64,000 nt of DNA. It comes from Phoronis australis (Eukaryota > Phoronida > Phoronidae). The first letter of the stretch is position 1. Each line of letters opens with the position of its first letter. Under the pieces are notes generated by a model. It had not been told where the DNA came from. It made no database searches and saw nothing but the letters and a program-made list of their open reading frames with translations. Shown here piece after piece: positions 1-15,000 of the stretch. The stretch lies in contig NMRA01000034.1 in NCBI GenBank assembly GCA_002633005.1, positions 1,015,766 through 1,079,765 of the forward strand, in the 5' to 3' direction. A program made the translations under genes and the position numbers.

Positions 1-2889
1 TTTCTGTTAATTGTATTTCTTTGCATGACTGACACTATGTAGCATGTGCTCATTACTACATGACATGTACTCAACACTCAACACTCGCTGCAATATATCA
101 ACTCCATCTATGCTACAACTGGGAACATAACTATTCGATTCACCAGAAAAGAATGAGATTTTCAGGGAGTGACTCATATCGCCACCTAGCTGTGGCAGGA
201 GGTACTTTGTCTTTGCAGCTGGTGACACAGGGGAACAGTTTGACTTTGTGAAAAGACCAATTTACAATGTAAGTGATTATACGCACACAGGAAAGGAAGT
301 GCATTCGTGAGAAAGGAATGTTGTTAATGAGAATGCCCTTGTGGTCTGCAAGGGAGAAAGATTGACATCTCTGAAATCAAAATTTGCAACTATGATCAAT
401 ATTAGTAATTGAGTTCAAAGTAAAACAACATGGGTTCTAGTAAAACTGATAAAACAAACTCTGTTTATCACCTTATGTGTTCATTTTAATACAAACATTT
501 TATAAAATGTGATTAGTAAAGTAAAAATTGCATTGACAGTGCTAATTGCATCAACGAAACTGCTCAAATTCAGTTGACCATGCCCCAATGTTAAAACTTG
601 TAGTAATAATACAGATAAAGCCGCATTTCGCCCTATTAAGCAGTCAATAAATTCTTAACTGAAGCACTTTGGGGTTTAAAAACATTACCATGCTCTTCAG
701 ATCTTGAATTATATCGGAATGAGTTGGCAACTTGAATTAGTCAATGCGTACATGCGCCATTCAACAGCTTGCAAGTTTAGGCTTAATCGACTTCAATAAG
801 CATTTTCTTGAGTCGCTGATGGTTTCGTTGTTCATGTTGGTAACCATGGTAACTGAATTGGCATCCTACCATGGTAAGGAACATTGTGAGAGTAAAAGGC
901 ATAATTCGACTTTCACTTTATAGCTAGCTGTGGTAAGTAATCCAAAATCTCAAATTTGGCAGATATTTCGTTCCGCAATTAAAATCTGCAAATAACATTA
1001 AAGATACATAATACATCACAGCATAGTTTCATTGACAGAAAGTTGTGCTCAAAGTAATTTGTGCGCCATGTTATGTTGGGAAGTAAACTATGTTAACTAC
1101 ACAATTAAGCTTAATACAGTTTAAATAAAGGGGTATGTTGCCCTTTTGAATGCATCTATAATAAATTTGAAATATTCTATTTAATATGAACCGTATTTTT
1201 AACTATTTACCTGATTTCTATAAAAATGAAATGAATAAAATTAATTTCAGAAAACCGAAGCCACTGATTCAGTGAACGAGTTCCGAAAATGTCCACCGCT
1301 GAGAGAAAGCTTTGCTCTCTCACTTTTCTGTTCTTCCAGCTAACCCTACAGAGATGACCAGTCCCAGCCCCAGTACATAACAAATTGCAATTACACTTAA
1401 GCACTGATATACAGGAACTGTAAAACCTCACCAATTTAGGACACGACATGGCAGACAAGTGAAATCTTATTTTCACATTTTTCTCCATAAAGATACATAG
1501 CACCAAATCCAAGTTAATTTACTACCAGATAGTAGTTTGAAAAATTGTCCATTCACTACGATGTTATAAGACCTTGAAAATTGAAAACGATGCAATTTGA
1601 CAATCAATTATTTCTGTCCGAAATTGGTGAGATTTTACCATTATACTAACTCCAATTCACAAACGATACAGCTGATCAGGCAGGCAGTGTTTGTAGGGAC
1701 CTATTGGATCACAATGCCATACTTCTGGTGTGAAAAAAAAATCCATTAAATTGTTCGGTTTTATCAAAATCAACTAAAAGATTCAAAACATCTTCCAGAG
1801 TAAGTACTGACCAAACACGCCATAAGAAGCCAACATTCCCATCAAATCACAATAATATTTGACGTATCAAATAAAACAATTGCCTAAATAAATAAAAATT
1901 ATTTCATCTTAGACATATCCAAATAAGAAACTGTAAAACAACTCTTTCATGATTACTTCCACAGTGATCATTCATCTTGTATTGCACACAGAATATTTAT
2001 GAACACTTTGAAGACAGATTAATAGAAAATTGTCCTGAACCAATGACTGATCAGAAGGGACAAATAACACTTCTTGCCATCTATTGTCAAAGCGAGGTAC
2101 TTCTTGGCAGTGATAACACTTTGTTTCAAGAAAAGAAAATGTTACTGATAAGTGACGGCATACTTCTGGCATTCTACATATAAGTGAAGTTGCCTAAATA
2201 TCAGCCAGAGGGCAGCACTAGCTGTCAGTTTCGTGAACATTTCTTTTGAGAATTGTTTCACAATGCTTTATCTTTACAGTCAGAGTTCTTCAACAAGGAC
2301 ACTGCATGGAAATAGGAGCACTTCAAGCCATGACTAAATGATTTTACTTACATGAAAAGCGTCTGACTTATGGATCTAATTAGAACTCAAAAGTGAGGAC
2401 TGAAACCAAAAACCAAAACCACAAAAATCCACCAATATACCCAAATGCATATACCCAGTATACTAAGCCATATAGAGCACCCACAGCACTGATGGACATT
2501 TCTAAGTACTAGTCTCATAACAGCTTGCTGCAATTTTTGCTTTAATAACAAATTGCTTTAGCTTCACCCATTGGAGATGCAGATACTTTAACAAAACTTT
2601 TAAACCATTGATCAGTTTCAGCCGTTTAATATCCACAACCAAGATCAAGGTTGCTTAAGTAGCATAAAAACATTTTTTAACTAAAACGGCCTCAATCTAA
2701 AGCCCTGTACATTGATAACTAGGTCACCTCAAGTCAATACTGCCAACTTCAATTAGGGTTAAAAAGATCACGTCATCAAATCCAGCTATAGAATAAATCG
2801 ATCTCCTACATTAAAGATGGTGTGGAATGTACTCCAGCGACGAAAACAGATTCGGAAAGATGGCAGTGTATGTGTCTTTAACCCGGTTC
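1..2889. other. P450 3' flank, no gene seen
   Basis: This is AT-rich sequence downstream of the P450 stop. The frames present are short and show no recognisable domain. ATTAAA-type polyadenylation candidates occur on the minus strand near 2540 and 2626 but are too common in such sequence to call. Confidence 0.5.
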
Positions 2890-3003
2890 TCAGTTTCTCT
2901 TGACAAATTGGAGCGGCAGGTTTTCACCAGGGGTCAGTATCGCGCGATACTCTGGCTTGAGTTCATATCTGTCGCTGGGAAGGACATCGAATGTCTGTGT
3001 GAT
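2890..3003 (-). CDS. P450 exon 10 (residues 489-525), stop
   Basis: The acceptor is CTTGTAG|ATC. It encodes ITQTFDVLPSD through LKPEYRAILTPGENLPLQF and ends KRN-TGA at 2892-2890. The pattern is the usual C-terminal beta-sheet ending of P450s. Confidence 0.93.
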   Translation of the reverse strand: MTQTFDVLPSDRYELKPEYRAILTPGENLPLQFVKRN

Positions 3004-6000
3004 CTACAAGCAAGAAACAGGACGTTTACTACATGTCAGGGTGGCACAAGGGCCAAATTTGCTGAAATTTAAGAGGGCATTCAAGCTAATTTAGAGCAAG
3101 TAGATAGCATGCACAGTGATACGTGTTAACAAGAATCAAACATTATCAACAAATGAAGCCAACAACACTTTGTTGGGGTTTCCATAAAAAATCCAAAGCT
3201 TTAACTGAGCCTGTATAAAGTACATACAGGATCACAATTAAGTCACCTTGTTTGAGTCAAGTATATGTCCATAAGCAGCAAACTAAATTACAAATGTTTG
3301 CTCTCACTAAGTTTGTCTAACAATGGCAAAATGTGACTTCCTCACTGCTGACTGAGACTATAACTCACCATCACATGAACATCAAATTTGTTCTTTTTTT
3401 ACCACAACCATCTAGTCAAAGAAAGCCGCATTTAACTGTCTGGTATGAGTAAAACATGACACAATAAACCGTTTATTAATGTCAAGCACATTATGGTATT
3501 TATGATAACAAAAACACAAGCCTTAGTTACATTTCACCCAGAGCAACATCAAAAGATACCTAGTATTCTGATGATAACTTTCTTTTCTGATTTCTGAATG
3601 ATTAAATGTGTTGAATAAATTCAAACAAACATCTTGCTTTTTCTGTTTTTAATGAGCTTTATTCATGGTAAAAAATAATGAAAACTACAAATAAAAAATT
3701 CATTAACACGCATACCACCTAATGGTCAAAATGAAAACAGTACTTACCCTTGCCAAAAGTAAATGCAGCTCCAACTCAGCAAGACGGCGACCTGGAATAG
3801 AGAAGCAGTCGTCAGCAATTAAGTGTTTGCTCCGACCCAAAGGGGGCAGTGCTAATATGAAGATTACATTGCGTGTAACAAAATAAAGATACCCAATAAG
3901 CACAATTTGCCTTTGAGACACAAAATGTGAGTCACCATCAGGCTTCAACATAGAACGTTTTAAACCGAAAATAGACCATTTAGCAGTAAGTTTCCATTTA
4001 CCCAGTGATTGGTGATCTAAAAAATAACTTACAGTAATGGTAGAATAATATTACATTAATACTGGTAACAAGAATAACCACCTATTCAGAGTTAACGCAA
4101 ATATTTGATTTTTTATTGGGTTAAAGCCCACGCCTGCAGCAGATCCTAAAATGCTCAATATATGTTTTTCGTCCATGCCCAATTTAGACAACCAGCCAAA
4201 ACACACCCCTTTAAAGTGTTCACATCTTTGTGAATGCCATCAACAAAACATTTCAGCTGAGACATGACAAACAATATCAAATGAAGCACCTTGAGTAGTA
4301 AACCGAGTCAATATGGCTTTAAGGTTATGTAGGACCTTATGGATAAGTCTGCGTACTTGGCAAATTATGTACAAAACTATAGATTTTAAATCAGTAAATT
4401 TTTATTTTTTTTTGAAAATACTGGAAGCCTGCAGAATCAGATTTTTGACTTGTTACGAATCTGCCCTTAATTGGGATCACACGACCACGTATTTTTAAAG
4501 TAAAATTTAGCAAAAGAAAAAGGTGTAACAGTAATATTGATAGCAAACAGCAGTATCAATAACATTGATCAATTTTTTATGTAAAGGTTCAAGATGAGAT
4601 CTCACAAACACTGCTAGTTTTCCAAAATATTTAAAATTCAGTTCAATATGCAACTTAAGATATATTTTCATGAAAATGCCGCATTTTTTACAGTCTCTCT
4701 TTCAAAAGTGGAGTACTTTAAAAACAATTCTTGACAGCAATTTGGAGAACAGTGCACAAAGCATAACATCTGAAAGTTTCATATGAATCCGATCTGCCAC
4801 TTCTGAGATATTATGTTCCAAAGTTAGCAAATTTTTCATTTTTTGAGGGTTCTATATTTTTATGTTAATTATATCTGACAAATGTTACAGGTAACTAATC
4901 ACATGGTTATTACTCAGACATTAAACTGTTCATCACTGACACAGGAAGAGAAGTTTAGAAAACAAACCGATGCAGCCTCGCACCCCATATGCAAAGGGTA
5001 AAGAAGCAAACGGGTGTGGCATAGCCTTGGGGTTGCTCCTGTCCCACCGTTCTGGTCGGAACACATGGGGGTCCTCGAAGACCTTAGGGTCATTACTGGC
5101 ACAGCCAGTATGCAACAACAATGGCGACTGCAATATAAGGATTACACATCACTTAAATACAGACACTTGGTAAGTATTCATATTGTAGAAAGTGCATTTT
5201 TAACAGTAGAGTCTGGATGCTAGGTTTTAGCCATAATAAGCAAGTAAAAGTTAAACAAAACATAATATAATTTTATTGACTGTCTTGGAACAACGCCTGA
5301 AGATGATTTTAATATGAAATACATCAAAACATTATTTACTCATTTGTGTTTTGAACCTTGTTCGCGTAACCTACTGACAATACATGTGGTTCTTTTCCCT
5401 AAATATTTGAGTGTTAAAGTTGAGATACTCTAAGACTACAATTCATAATTTCATCTCGACTAAAGCGTTGGTGCGTTCAATAAAGTACTCTAAGCTATGG
5501 GTATCTCACAACTACATCAGTTCAACATCAACAAGACAGAGTATTTGCATGGAGTCTATGAGTGAATCAGTTTTGTGTTTGGATGAACTCCCATGCCCCT
5601 ATATTTAAGATGATTAAAGAATGTTCAACCAAGATTTTTACGTTATTGTCAAAGGCCTCCCCCCAAACACAACAAATAAAGCCTTGGGCATGCCATTTCA
5701 GGGCTTTCGTCAATATTTTCCTTAGAAAATCATGGTTAGCTCTCAAGCAGTATCCTAGATCCAACAGTAAGCATCTCGTTGAATGATCAAAGTGGTTAAT
5801 ACCGGAGTTGCATTCATACAGCAGCAATAACGATACTTAAACGTTAGCCACTTAAACATAGACACAAGAATCTCACGATCTCATGCTTCTACTGCTGCTT
5901 GGCGTGATCTTGCGTTCTCACGAGTGCATTGCAACTGCGCAACAGGCACCAATAAAATGGGTGTACTAACCGAGGCAGGAATGTGATATCCACCGATGAC

Positions 6001-9000
6001 AACATCACGTGATATCATACGCACAAACAATGGAACCACAGCGTTTTTGCTGGAAAATATATAATTTAATTAATTACCATCAAGCTTCCTCAATGGAGAA
6101 CACAGTTAATAAAGAAAAGTGGCATTTTTGTCCCAAGTTTGAAATAAAATGAAAGAAAAATCTTCTTTACAATTTAGGTTTGGTTTGAACTCTGAAGCTC
6201 AAGATGAATGCAATGTAGTGTTCTAGCCAGTTTCTTCTATCTTGTCAGACATCATCTTCATACCTACCACCATTTTACTACTGACCCAACTTGACCTACA
6301 TTTCCATTTCACCTGGAGCCTGTTTCATGAAGTGAAAATTGGTGTTACGCTCCAAACAACTACTTCCAAAAAATAATTAAGACTCACCTGAGCAAAAATA
6401 CCAAAGTCTCTTAGAATATACTCAAAACTGCTAGTTATTGAGACAAATTAATAATAGAATATAAATTATATTTAGGCTGTGGTGGGCTGGTAATTATTTG
6501 GCTAAATCTATATTCAGTAATTGTAAAGGAGGAGTGAGAAAAAAATTAATCTCACATCACCAGAGTACAAAGTCTCTGAAACTGTATAAGATTAATCAGA
6601 TAACTTAATGCGTATTATTAAATTATCGTAAACCTGTGATGCAGTAAAAAGTACAACACGACATAGCCTTTATTCCATGATAACTAAGCGCGAACAATAT
6701 GCAACAAAATGGTGAAGACATGACAGAAAAGATCTCCACATAAGGTACACCACAGCACCCACAACAAGTAAGGTTTAGTTCAGTCACTAGAGACACCAGC
6801 TGGCCGGTTGGGTCCAAACCAAGAGCCAGTGTTTACAAGTGACCAAGATGTCAACAGTTACTGTAGTTGGACAAAATAGCATTTCCCCTCTCATTTTGGG
6901 CAATTCTACTTCCAGAGGAAATGACGGGTGATCACCCAGTTTTAATCCCTTCTCGTAATCCTCCCATGTGCGTTTAATTTTCCTCGTCATTCCTCGTCTG
7001 AATATACGGCTAAGATGACAGTGATTGCCATATGTGCTCAGCCGTCATGATGAGGAACCCCGGGTCATTTCGTCTGATTACTTTTGGTGTGTACAGAACC
7101 TGAAGGTTGACAATGAACTAAAGGGAAATCAAGGAGTAATTGCCTTCCTTGATGACTGGCAAACACTGGGAAAACATCCTTGTGTTGCGTGATTACCAGC
7201 ACAAGCACGTGGGTTATGGTTTTACAGTTGATGGTTTTCGTCAAAATTTGTCTAGCTTTTACAGGGAAAATTGTAAAGATGAAAAAAATGTTTTGTGAAT
7301 CATTGAAAAAGAGCCGAAAATATTTCACCCTGAATTAGGTCAGCCTTGTTTTGAAAACTACATGTATTAAAAAGAAAAGCCCATTAGCATACCGCATTGA
7401 CTCTTTGATCACCATCTTGAGGTAGGGCAGTTTGGGTAAGTCTTGAGCAGTGGGCACTCTTCCTGCCAGGACAGTGTCCACTTCTTGTTGTAACTTGATC
7501 TGTATGTTTGGGTTGTTGGCCAGGTCGACCAGTGCAAAACATATAGTGTTGGACGTCTGCAGGAAATGAGTGATAGTCACGTGTGAAATGTTGCAAATCT
7601 GGAGTGACCAATCACAGGATCATGAAGGTCAAACAAAGCAGGGCTTGACACTAACAGTAGCCTGACTGTCTAAAAGCAGGAACTTTTTGCTGTCGGGCAG
7701 CATGCCCAACTGTATAGTTGATTCTAACAGTAAACTTGAAAGCTTGGATCTAATGGCACAAAACAGAACTTGTCTGACAGGCCAGTTAACGGAAAAGTTA
7801 TTGTCAAGCCCTGAGGAGGCTATATATAACCATGATGAGAGGGCAGATTCACAATGTAATTCGGGGCAGCTTGTAAAAAAGAGTGCAGATGGTCTGATGC
7901 CATTTGCAGTGCATCAGACGTGTGCAGGCCTCAAGGCTGGGCCCATTGCACAAAACTCCTGGGCTAAAATATGAGAGCCCTGTTATTGATCAACAGGGTC
8001 TTCATGAAGGAAGTTCTCAAATCTGCCTGTCTCCTTTAAAAAAACAGACAGACTTGCAGCAGCTTGTACTAATTAGCCGAGTTCTTGGAGGCTCTTTTTA
8101 AAAATATTATTTTGATGATGAAATTCGTGGATGATTCCAACTCATAAATATTTTTTCAACAATACATTCTGTGGTAAGCCAGGGGTTTAAGATCAACGCA
8201 AAAATTCATAATGCAGACAACATTTATATTTCAGATGCTATAAACCTGCCTTCTGTCAAAATAACGACACCATTACTAGGCTGGGCGCGGTTGCATAAAG
8301 GTTATACACGCTGAATAGGAACAAAGATGTCGCATATCACTATTGTTACATCGCTAATTGTTGACGTTATGCAAAAACTGAAACTTATCCTGCAGATTTA
8401 AGTTTTGAAGTTTTATGCAACCTACACCTGGTCTGCACGTGCTCATGTCATTTTATGGTAATCTGAATTAGGAATAATACGAAACCAGTTCTTAAACCTT
8501 GCTATGTGTTCTAGATCAAATTTTGCTGTTTTCTGACAGAAGGCAGGTTTAAAGCAGCATTAAGAAAACTAATATACTTCCTTTTAAAATTTTGATAATA
8601 TGTGTTACAGTAGTTACATACAGTGTCCACACCAGCGAGCATGATTTCACAGACGTTGGCGTAAATTTCTTTGGGTGTGAGCTGATCGCTACCAATAACA
8701 CGGCTCAAGAAAGCTCCACCACTAAGCTGAGGAGAATCACTTTTATGCTGCTCGGTGATTTCATTCATCTTCTCATTGAAGTGGTCCCGAGCTATCAACA
8801 AATAACAATCATTAGAAATGAACAAAGTGAGATTACACGAGCACAACTTGGCATAAGACGAGTATTATCACTGACGTTGGATGCGTTTCAATGACGTTTT
8901 TGTGCCTGTCAATGCAAGTTTTGAAATATGGCAACTCGTAAATTCTAAGCTTTTCTAGTTTTCCACAATTGTGCCCAGCCTTGGCGTGAAGCTCAAAGAT

Positions 9001-12000
9001 ATTACTTTTGCCCTTAAACCAAGTAACTTCTAAGCAAAGGTTTCAATATGCTGAGCTGAGGACAGGAATAAGTTAAGTTACCATCACTTATGAATAGATT
9101 CCCTACTTTGCTCGACTCAATGATTGACAACTGGTAGGGCAGGTAGGGGTGGAATCAACGAGCAACCAGAGTGATGACACCATTTATGGTAGCAACTCTG
9201 AAACTCAAATGGCTGTAAAATTCAGACAAGTCTAAATAAATGTCAAATATAAAAACAGAAAAGCCGCATTACCACTATATGAAAAGATTATTCACTTCCT
9301 TGAACAATAGTAAGAATTTTATCCACCTCAATTTAATTACGACAAAGTTTCAACTGAAATTTTCGTATGTAATAACTTCCTTTGTCAACAGAAACAGAAA
9401 TAAAGTAAAATCAAACACTATTTTCTGACAATTTACATATAAGATATGGTGTAATGAATATGATACATTTTTGTGTAAAACGTAACAGAAGGTTCCGTAG
9501 ACAAATCACTAGGAAAACTATAACCTGCGAAACAAACAATGTAGTTAATTTATCTAACCATAACTTAACTGATAGTGAGGTTAGCCTACTTTCTAAAGGA
9601 CTAAACTTCTGTCCTACCAAACCTAATATTGACAAAGATGAATTACTAATTGATATTTACACTTTCGCTAGACGTCTTAGATTGGCAGCATATTTTGCCA
9701 ATTTTTCCAAAGATGAAAACGAGAACTCCCCCTTAGAAATTAATCCTTTCAAGAAAAAAAGCAATTGGAATCCACCTAAAAGTCAAAACCATGCCCTCGA
9801 AAGTTACATTGAAGCGATTACTAATGACGTTATGAATTACAAAAAGCAAAACTACAAATATAATATTACTAAGTCCGAAAAAGATGCCCTTACAAATCTT
9901 GCTAAAAACAAAGAAATCATAATTAAAGCAGCTGATAACGGATCAGCAGTTGTTATAATGGACAAGCAGAAATATATTGACGAGGCTCTCCGACAACTTA
10001 ATGACACAGCATACTACAAACTTTTAGATAATAACCCCAATACAAAACATATCAGCTTTATAACTAAATGAATGCTTTCCATTTGGGTCACATTGACAAA
10101 GACACCAAAAACTACCTCATTCCTAATAATGCTCAACCTAGTCGCTTTTATCTCCTTCCAAAAATCCACAAAGAAGGTAATCCTGGATGCCCAATTATAG
10201 CCAGCAACAACTGCCCTACAGAAAAAATTTCTCAGTTTGCCGACTACCATCTTCAGCAATTTGTCCCCACCCTTCCTTCATATGTTAAAGATACAAATCA
10301 TTTTCTTAATATAATTAAAAACACCAGTGATTTACCTAAAAATGCCCTTCTNNNNNNNNNNNNNNNNNNNNNNNNNNNNNNNNNNNNNNNNNNNNNNNNN
10401 NNNNNNNNNNNNNNNNNNNNNNNNNNNNNNNNNNNNNNNNNNNNNNNNNNNNNNNNNNNNNNNNNNNNNNNNNNNNNNNNNNNNNNNNNNNNNNNNNNNN
10501 NNNNNNNNNNNNNNNNNNAAAAATGTATCATATTCATTACACCATATCTTATATGTCAATTGTCATATAGTGTTTGATTTTACTTTATTTCTGTTTCTGT
10601 TGATATAGGAAGTTATTACATCCGAAAATTTCAGTTGATCCATTCTTGTTGTTTTATTTACCTATTTATATTCTAAATTTCGTGAAACAATAGTATCCTT
10701 GGGAGGATCTGGATCGCCTTATTTAGTTTCAGATTTATTTTCTACGTTATTTAACAAAGTTTCAGGACACACGAAACATGTTCAGTACCTTACGTCGCTC
10801 TGCTGTCTGCTTCGCGTGGTACACTCTCTTTTCCAATTTATATTAAGATCACATGGTCTCTTGTCATGTAAATGAAGTTGAATTTACTTGACGCTTAATA
10901 CATCACTATGGTGTTTTCGGTGTTAATTGCAATAGAAAACACAAAAAAGCATGATTTGATAAAAACGAGTGTCCGAATTTCCCCGCCAACATTTTTTATG
11001 CTGCAGAGAAATTTGGACACTATGCTTTTAGGCTACTAGACGCTTTTCTTGATGCTTCTTTGAGAGACTTTCGTACTCAAGTGATGACCTTCTATGTTAG
11101 GGAAGAGGTCAATTCACAAATTAAATTATTTTTCAACAACTATAGCCCTGTTTACCATGCAGGCTGCTCACAAATTGGTAATGGCAGACATACTTTTACG
11201 CCGTTTATGTGGCAAATTTTATTATTCGCCCCATGATGACACTGCTAAAATAAAACCTTAATTCATTTTTGAAATCGTAATATATTTTGCCTGAGATTTA
11301 CCATAGTATTCAGAATTTACTGGTCCAAATTTCCTCGAAATTTTCGATTTTTTTAGCCAGCTACACAAGGCGAAAAGCATCTTTCCTGCATCTAGTTAAT
11401 ATGTAAATGCTGTGAAAGTCATTGTATCACACATACCTACATCGAAGATAGTTTGCCAGGCATGTGAATGACGCCTCCACACCTTGGTGTTCAATTTGAT
11501 ATGAATCTCAGTGAACACACCGAGAAACATAGAAGTGGCCAGCATTTCGGCGACGGAATCAACAAACTCCTGTGACCTGGGGGGCATGGGGTCACTGAGG
11601 ATTCCTAACCGCTTTTCAAACAGGAAATAGCAGACGGCTAGAAATGCAAAAGTACAGCCACCATGAATCGTAATGTACAACCTGGACAACACAATCAACA
11701 GTCAATACAGTTCACCATAAGGGCCCAGAACTGGTTCCATAAGAACACGAAGGCAACAAGTATACTTATCAAAATACGGTAAAGTCTCTTCAAATTTGAA
11801 CAAAAATAATATCATTTCGGCCAAAATATTCTTATCTTTCCATCTTTCAAAGACTCGCTGCATTGCTAAAAATGCTCAGAATATCAACATATGCTAGTTG
11901 AGGATAATTGTGCATTACACGAAATATGCAAATGATTAAGTAACAGTTTCTGACATTTGCACAGACTTACAACCTGAAACGGAGAAATTATATGTATGAT

Positions 12001-15000
12001 GACATTTTAGATATTACCAAATAGTAACAATAGTAACTTGGGTTCAATTTGACAAGGGCTATTTCTCAATCCATCGTAGGCTTTATATAATGTTTCATAC
12101 TGTTTTTGTCAAATTATTTTTAATACTACTAATACTACTAACTGTTTTGCTTTCTGCCGAGTTTCTATCTTGTGATTTTATCTTTCAGCTTTAAGAGCCA
12201 AAACAGTGAAACTTATCACCAGATGATTACCAAATACCACAGTTTTTCAGTTAGTCTGCTACTTCTCAAATAGAAAAGTTCGACTGGGCAATATTAATAA
12301 GCACTGCCTTAAAAGCTATTTACATCTAATTTGGTCACCGTGTGTTGTTTTTATTTGTCATAACATAGTTTAGTTACTAAAAGAATGATGTGGTATTGTT
12401 GATTATGATCAGCGTTTGTTAATCCTTCATGTATATCAATATGCAAGGTCGTTATCTTCAATCCGTAACCAAATTTGTAGTTTTTAGCTTATTAGTTTAT
12501 CGATATTTAAAAATCGAAAACCATACCATGTTGTTTTTTCCAACTGAACACTGAAATGCTTATTTTTAACAAAAAATTATTGTTTTTCACATGTTGAAAA
12601 CTCGCCAGTGTGTTTACTACAGTTTATGACCGCATAATTACATTTAATTAGGTCTTGCTCAGACTGGATAATGAGGTCGTCAACACACCGAACAAGGTTG
12701 AAGGAGCAGCGGTGAAAATTTCTGCATATCGTTTGAAATGCGTGTTTTCCTTGTAAGCGAATTATCCATGGCATGAGATATGACACGTTTTACAGTTTTG
12801 GATTTATTTTCTCTACTGATAGTGTTGATTTTCTACTATAAGGTTCAAAAGGAACATCACAAGTCACAGGTCACTTACTCTCCATGGCCCATTTGTAAAA
12901 TTCATTGGTCAGATTAGGGATAGTCAGGTCCGAGTCTTGCAGTTTTTCCAGTCTTTTCACAAAATCTGAAATGACCTTGTTTACTTGGATATCAAATGTC
13001 GTAGTGACGTCAGTCTTCAACATTTTGTCAGACAGAGCATGGCGATACTTGTACCATTCTTCATTTTCTCTACAACGTGACATATCGCTAGTGTTAGAGT
13101 GGGCTACAATTACTGCACAAATTACCTTTGGCCGACAATTTAAAGTTGCATAATTATAAGGTCAAGCTAAAGTCATCAACCACAAACCAGAAAAATCCAT
13201 TTTTAGGAATGATACGAGTCTGGCAATTAAAGCAATTGATGAACATTCATAATAATTGTGTAATTGTGGGCTTACTTTCCAGGTATTTGATTCAAGATAA
13301 AAATTGTGCCGTTTCCAAATACCATAAGATCTAAGTCCATGGCCTTATCTTTGAGAACGATGTTAAATTAAGAGTGTAAGAGCATGTTCTTAAATTCAGG
13401 ATCAATGCATTTCTAAGTACTCCCAGAAAACATGTTTAACTCCTTTCCTAATGCATTGGCCTAAATTTACAAGTTTCCTTGCTTTCAGCAGTACCAACCA
13501 TTATGACCATGGCTGATTTGCCGAAAACACAGTCAAGAAAAGTAGACTAGCCTTGTATCCAAACATAAGGATATTATTAATCACCTTACATTTGAGATTG
13601 GTGCATCAAATTCAAACGTTACCTGAAAGTACATTGCCTATAAGGCCATGGAATTTCATGGTATATGTCCTGGGGGGGACTTGCAATCAGAAATTTTTAT
13701 TACACGAAGTTTGTAATAAAATAAATCCTTCAGAGCCATCAGGCTAATTGGTCCAGTTGCTTACTCTTGTTTATGAAGAGTAAGTGGATAAGAGTCAGCT
13801 CTGGTTACACGGGATGCTAGTCAACCCCCGCTTACTTTCCAGCCACTTGGATACAGTGGCCAATAATTGAACCCTTCCCTTTCAGTTGATAGTCCACCAG
13901 GACCACACTATACACTGAGCTACATAGGCACTACTAAGAGTTGAGACTTTTGAAAAAATATATACTCACGAAGTAAGTAATGCATAGCTCTCTCCCGCTT
14001 GGTGCCTAAAGTGTTGCCATGCTGAATGTACATAGTGAGGTTTTTGTGGAAACTTATCCATCTGTTGCATGGCGTCTTGTAGTGCATGGGCCTCAGTAAT
14101 GTGTACTTGATACACACCTCGTATCTTCTCCTTGAACACGGGACCGTACTTGGCTGCATCTTCTTTCTGCAAATAGGAATGATAAGCGCATCAAGATCAG
14201 AGCTGTTTAAGTGACATTTCCTCACATTATCACTGCCTAAAACGCTAATTATAAACTACGTTACACAGCATGAAAGTTTAGAAACATCCAGTTGAAGTAA
14301 CAAATACAGAAATACTGGTAATTGCTCGCTTGAGTTAGTGATGATGAGTTCGTCTCTCACAAATATTGGATAGTGTCCTGACCTCGTTGCCAGGTCATCT
14401 GGTTAAAACGTCACCTATTGCCCAGAACGATAGTAACACCACTATCAAAGCTGAAGTTCGTGAGAGACGGATGCAACGTCGCTAATTCAAGTAAGCAAAT
14501 TCCAGTTTTTGAGTCAATTTTTCTGTATTGAGTTACAGAGCAATAATAAATAAGTCACAATATTATTGTTTTCATGAGCCAATGATAGAAAATAAATTCT
14601 ACCCCAAACGAGATCACCCAAATATAAAAATTGTGTCAAAACAATCAACTTTGAAGGACCTGACCAACTTGTGCCCCTTCTAGTCATGGCCAACTTGTGC
14701 CCCTTCTAGTCATGGCCAACTTGTGCCCCTTCTAGTCATGGCCAACTTGTGCCCCTTCTAGTCATTGCAATGCTAAGATTATATAAATTCTAATTTAATG
14801 GTTGTTACATCTTAGGCAGACATTAATTAGAGTTAGAAGAAACATGGAAATGACAGATTTACATCAAAGAAATGTTGATTTTCCCTGTTGTGAGAAAATT
14901 AACACCTTTTGAGCATGCCTCAACAGTTCTCAGTTGAAAAATTGGCTGCTTATTAAGTGATCTTCATTCTGACTCATATATCAAATAAACAGGCTATGTC

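Larger units (their letters stand above)
9351..10637 (+). mobile_element. Penelope-like retroelement fragment bounded by inverted arms
   Basis: The left arm (9351-9472) and right arm (10519-10637) are near-identical in inverted orientation, about 120 nt each. Between them lie two reading frames typical of Penelope-like elements and a 167-N gap. The right arm begins directly after the gap, so the true arm may be longer. Inverted or tandem terminal repeats (pLTRs) are known for this class. The insert sits in P450 intron 4, antisense to the gene. No GIY-YIG endonuclease part is visible, so the copy is 3'-truncated or hidden in the gap. Confidence 0.85.

Noticed and set aside
5014-5223. Plus-strand frames over 4970-5223
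   Set aside because: They are the antisense of the P450 heme-binding exon.
10298-10608. Frames running through the 10352-10518 gap
   Set aside because: They are mostly N and only short flanks are real sequence; the right flank is the inverted arm.
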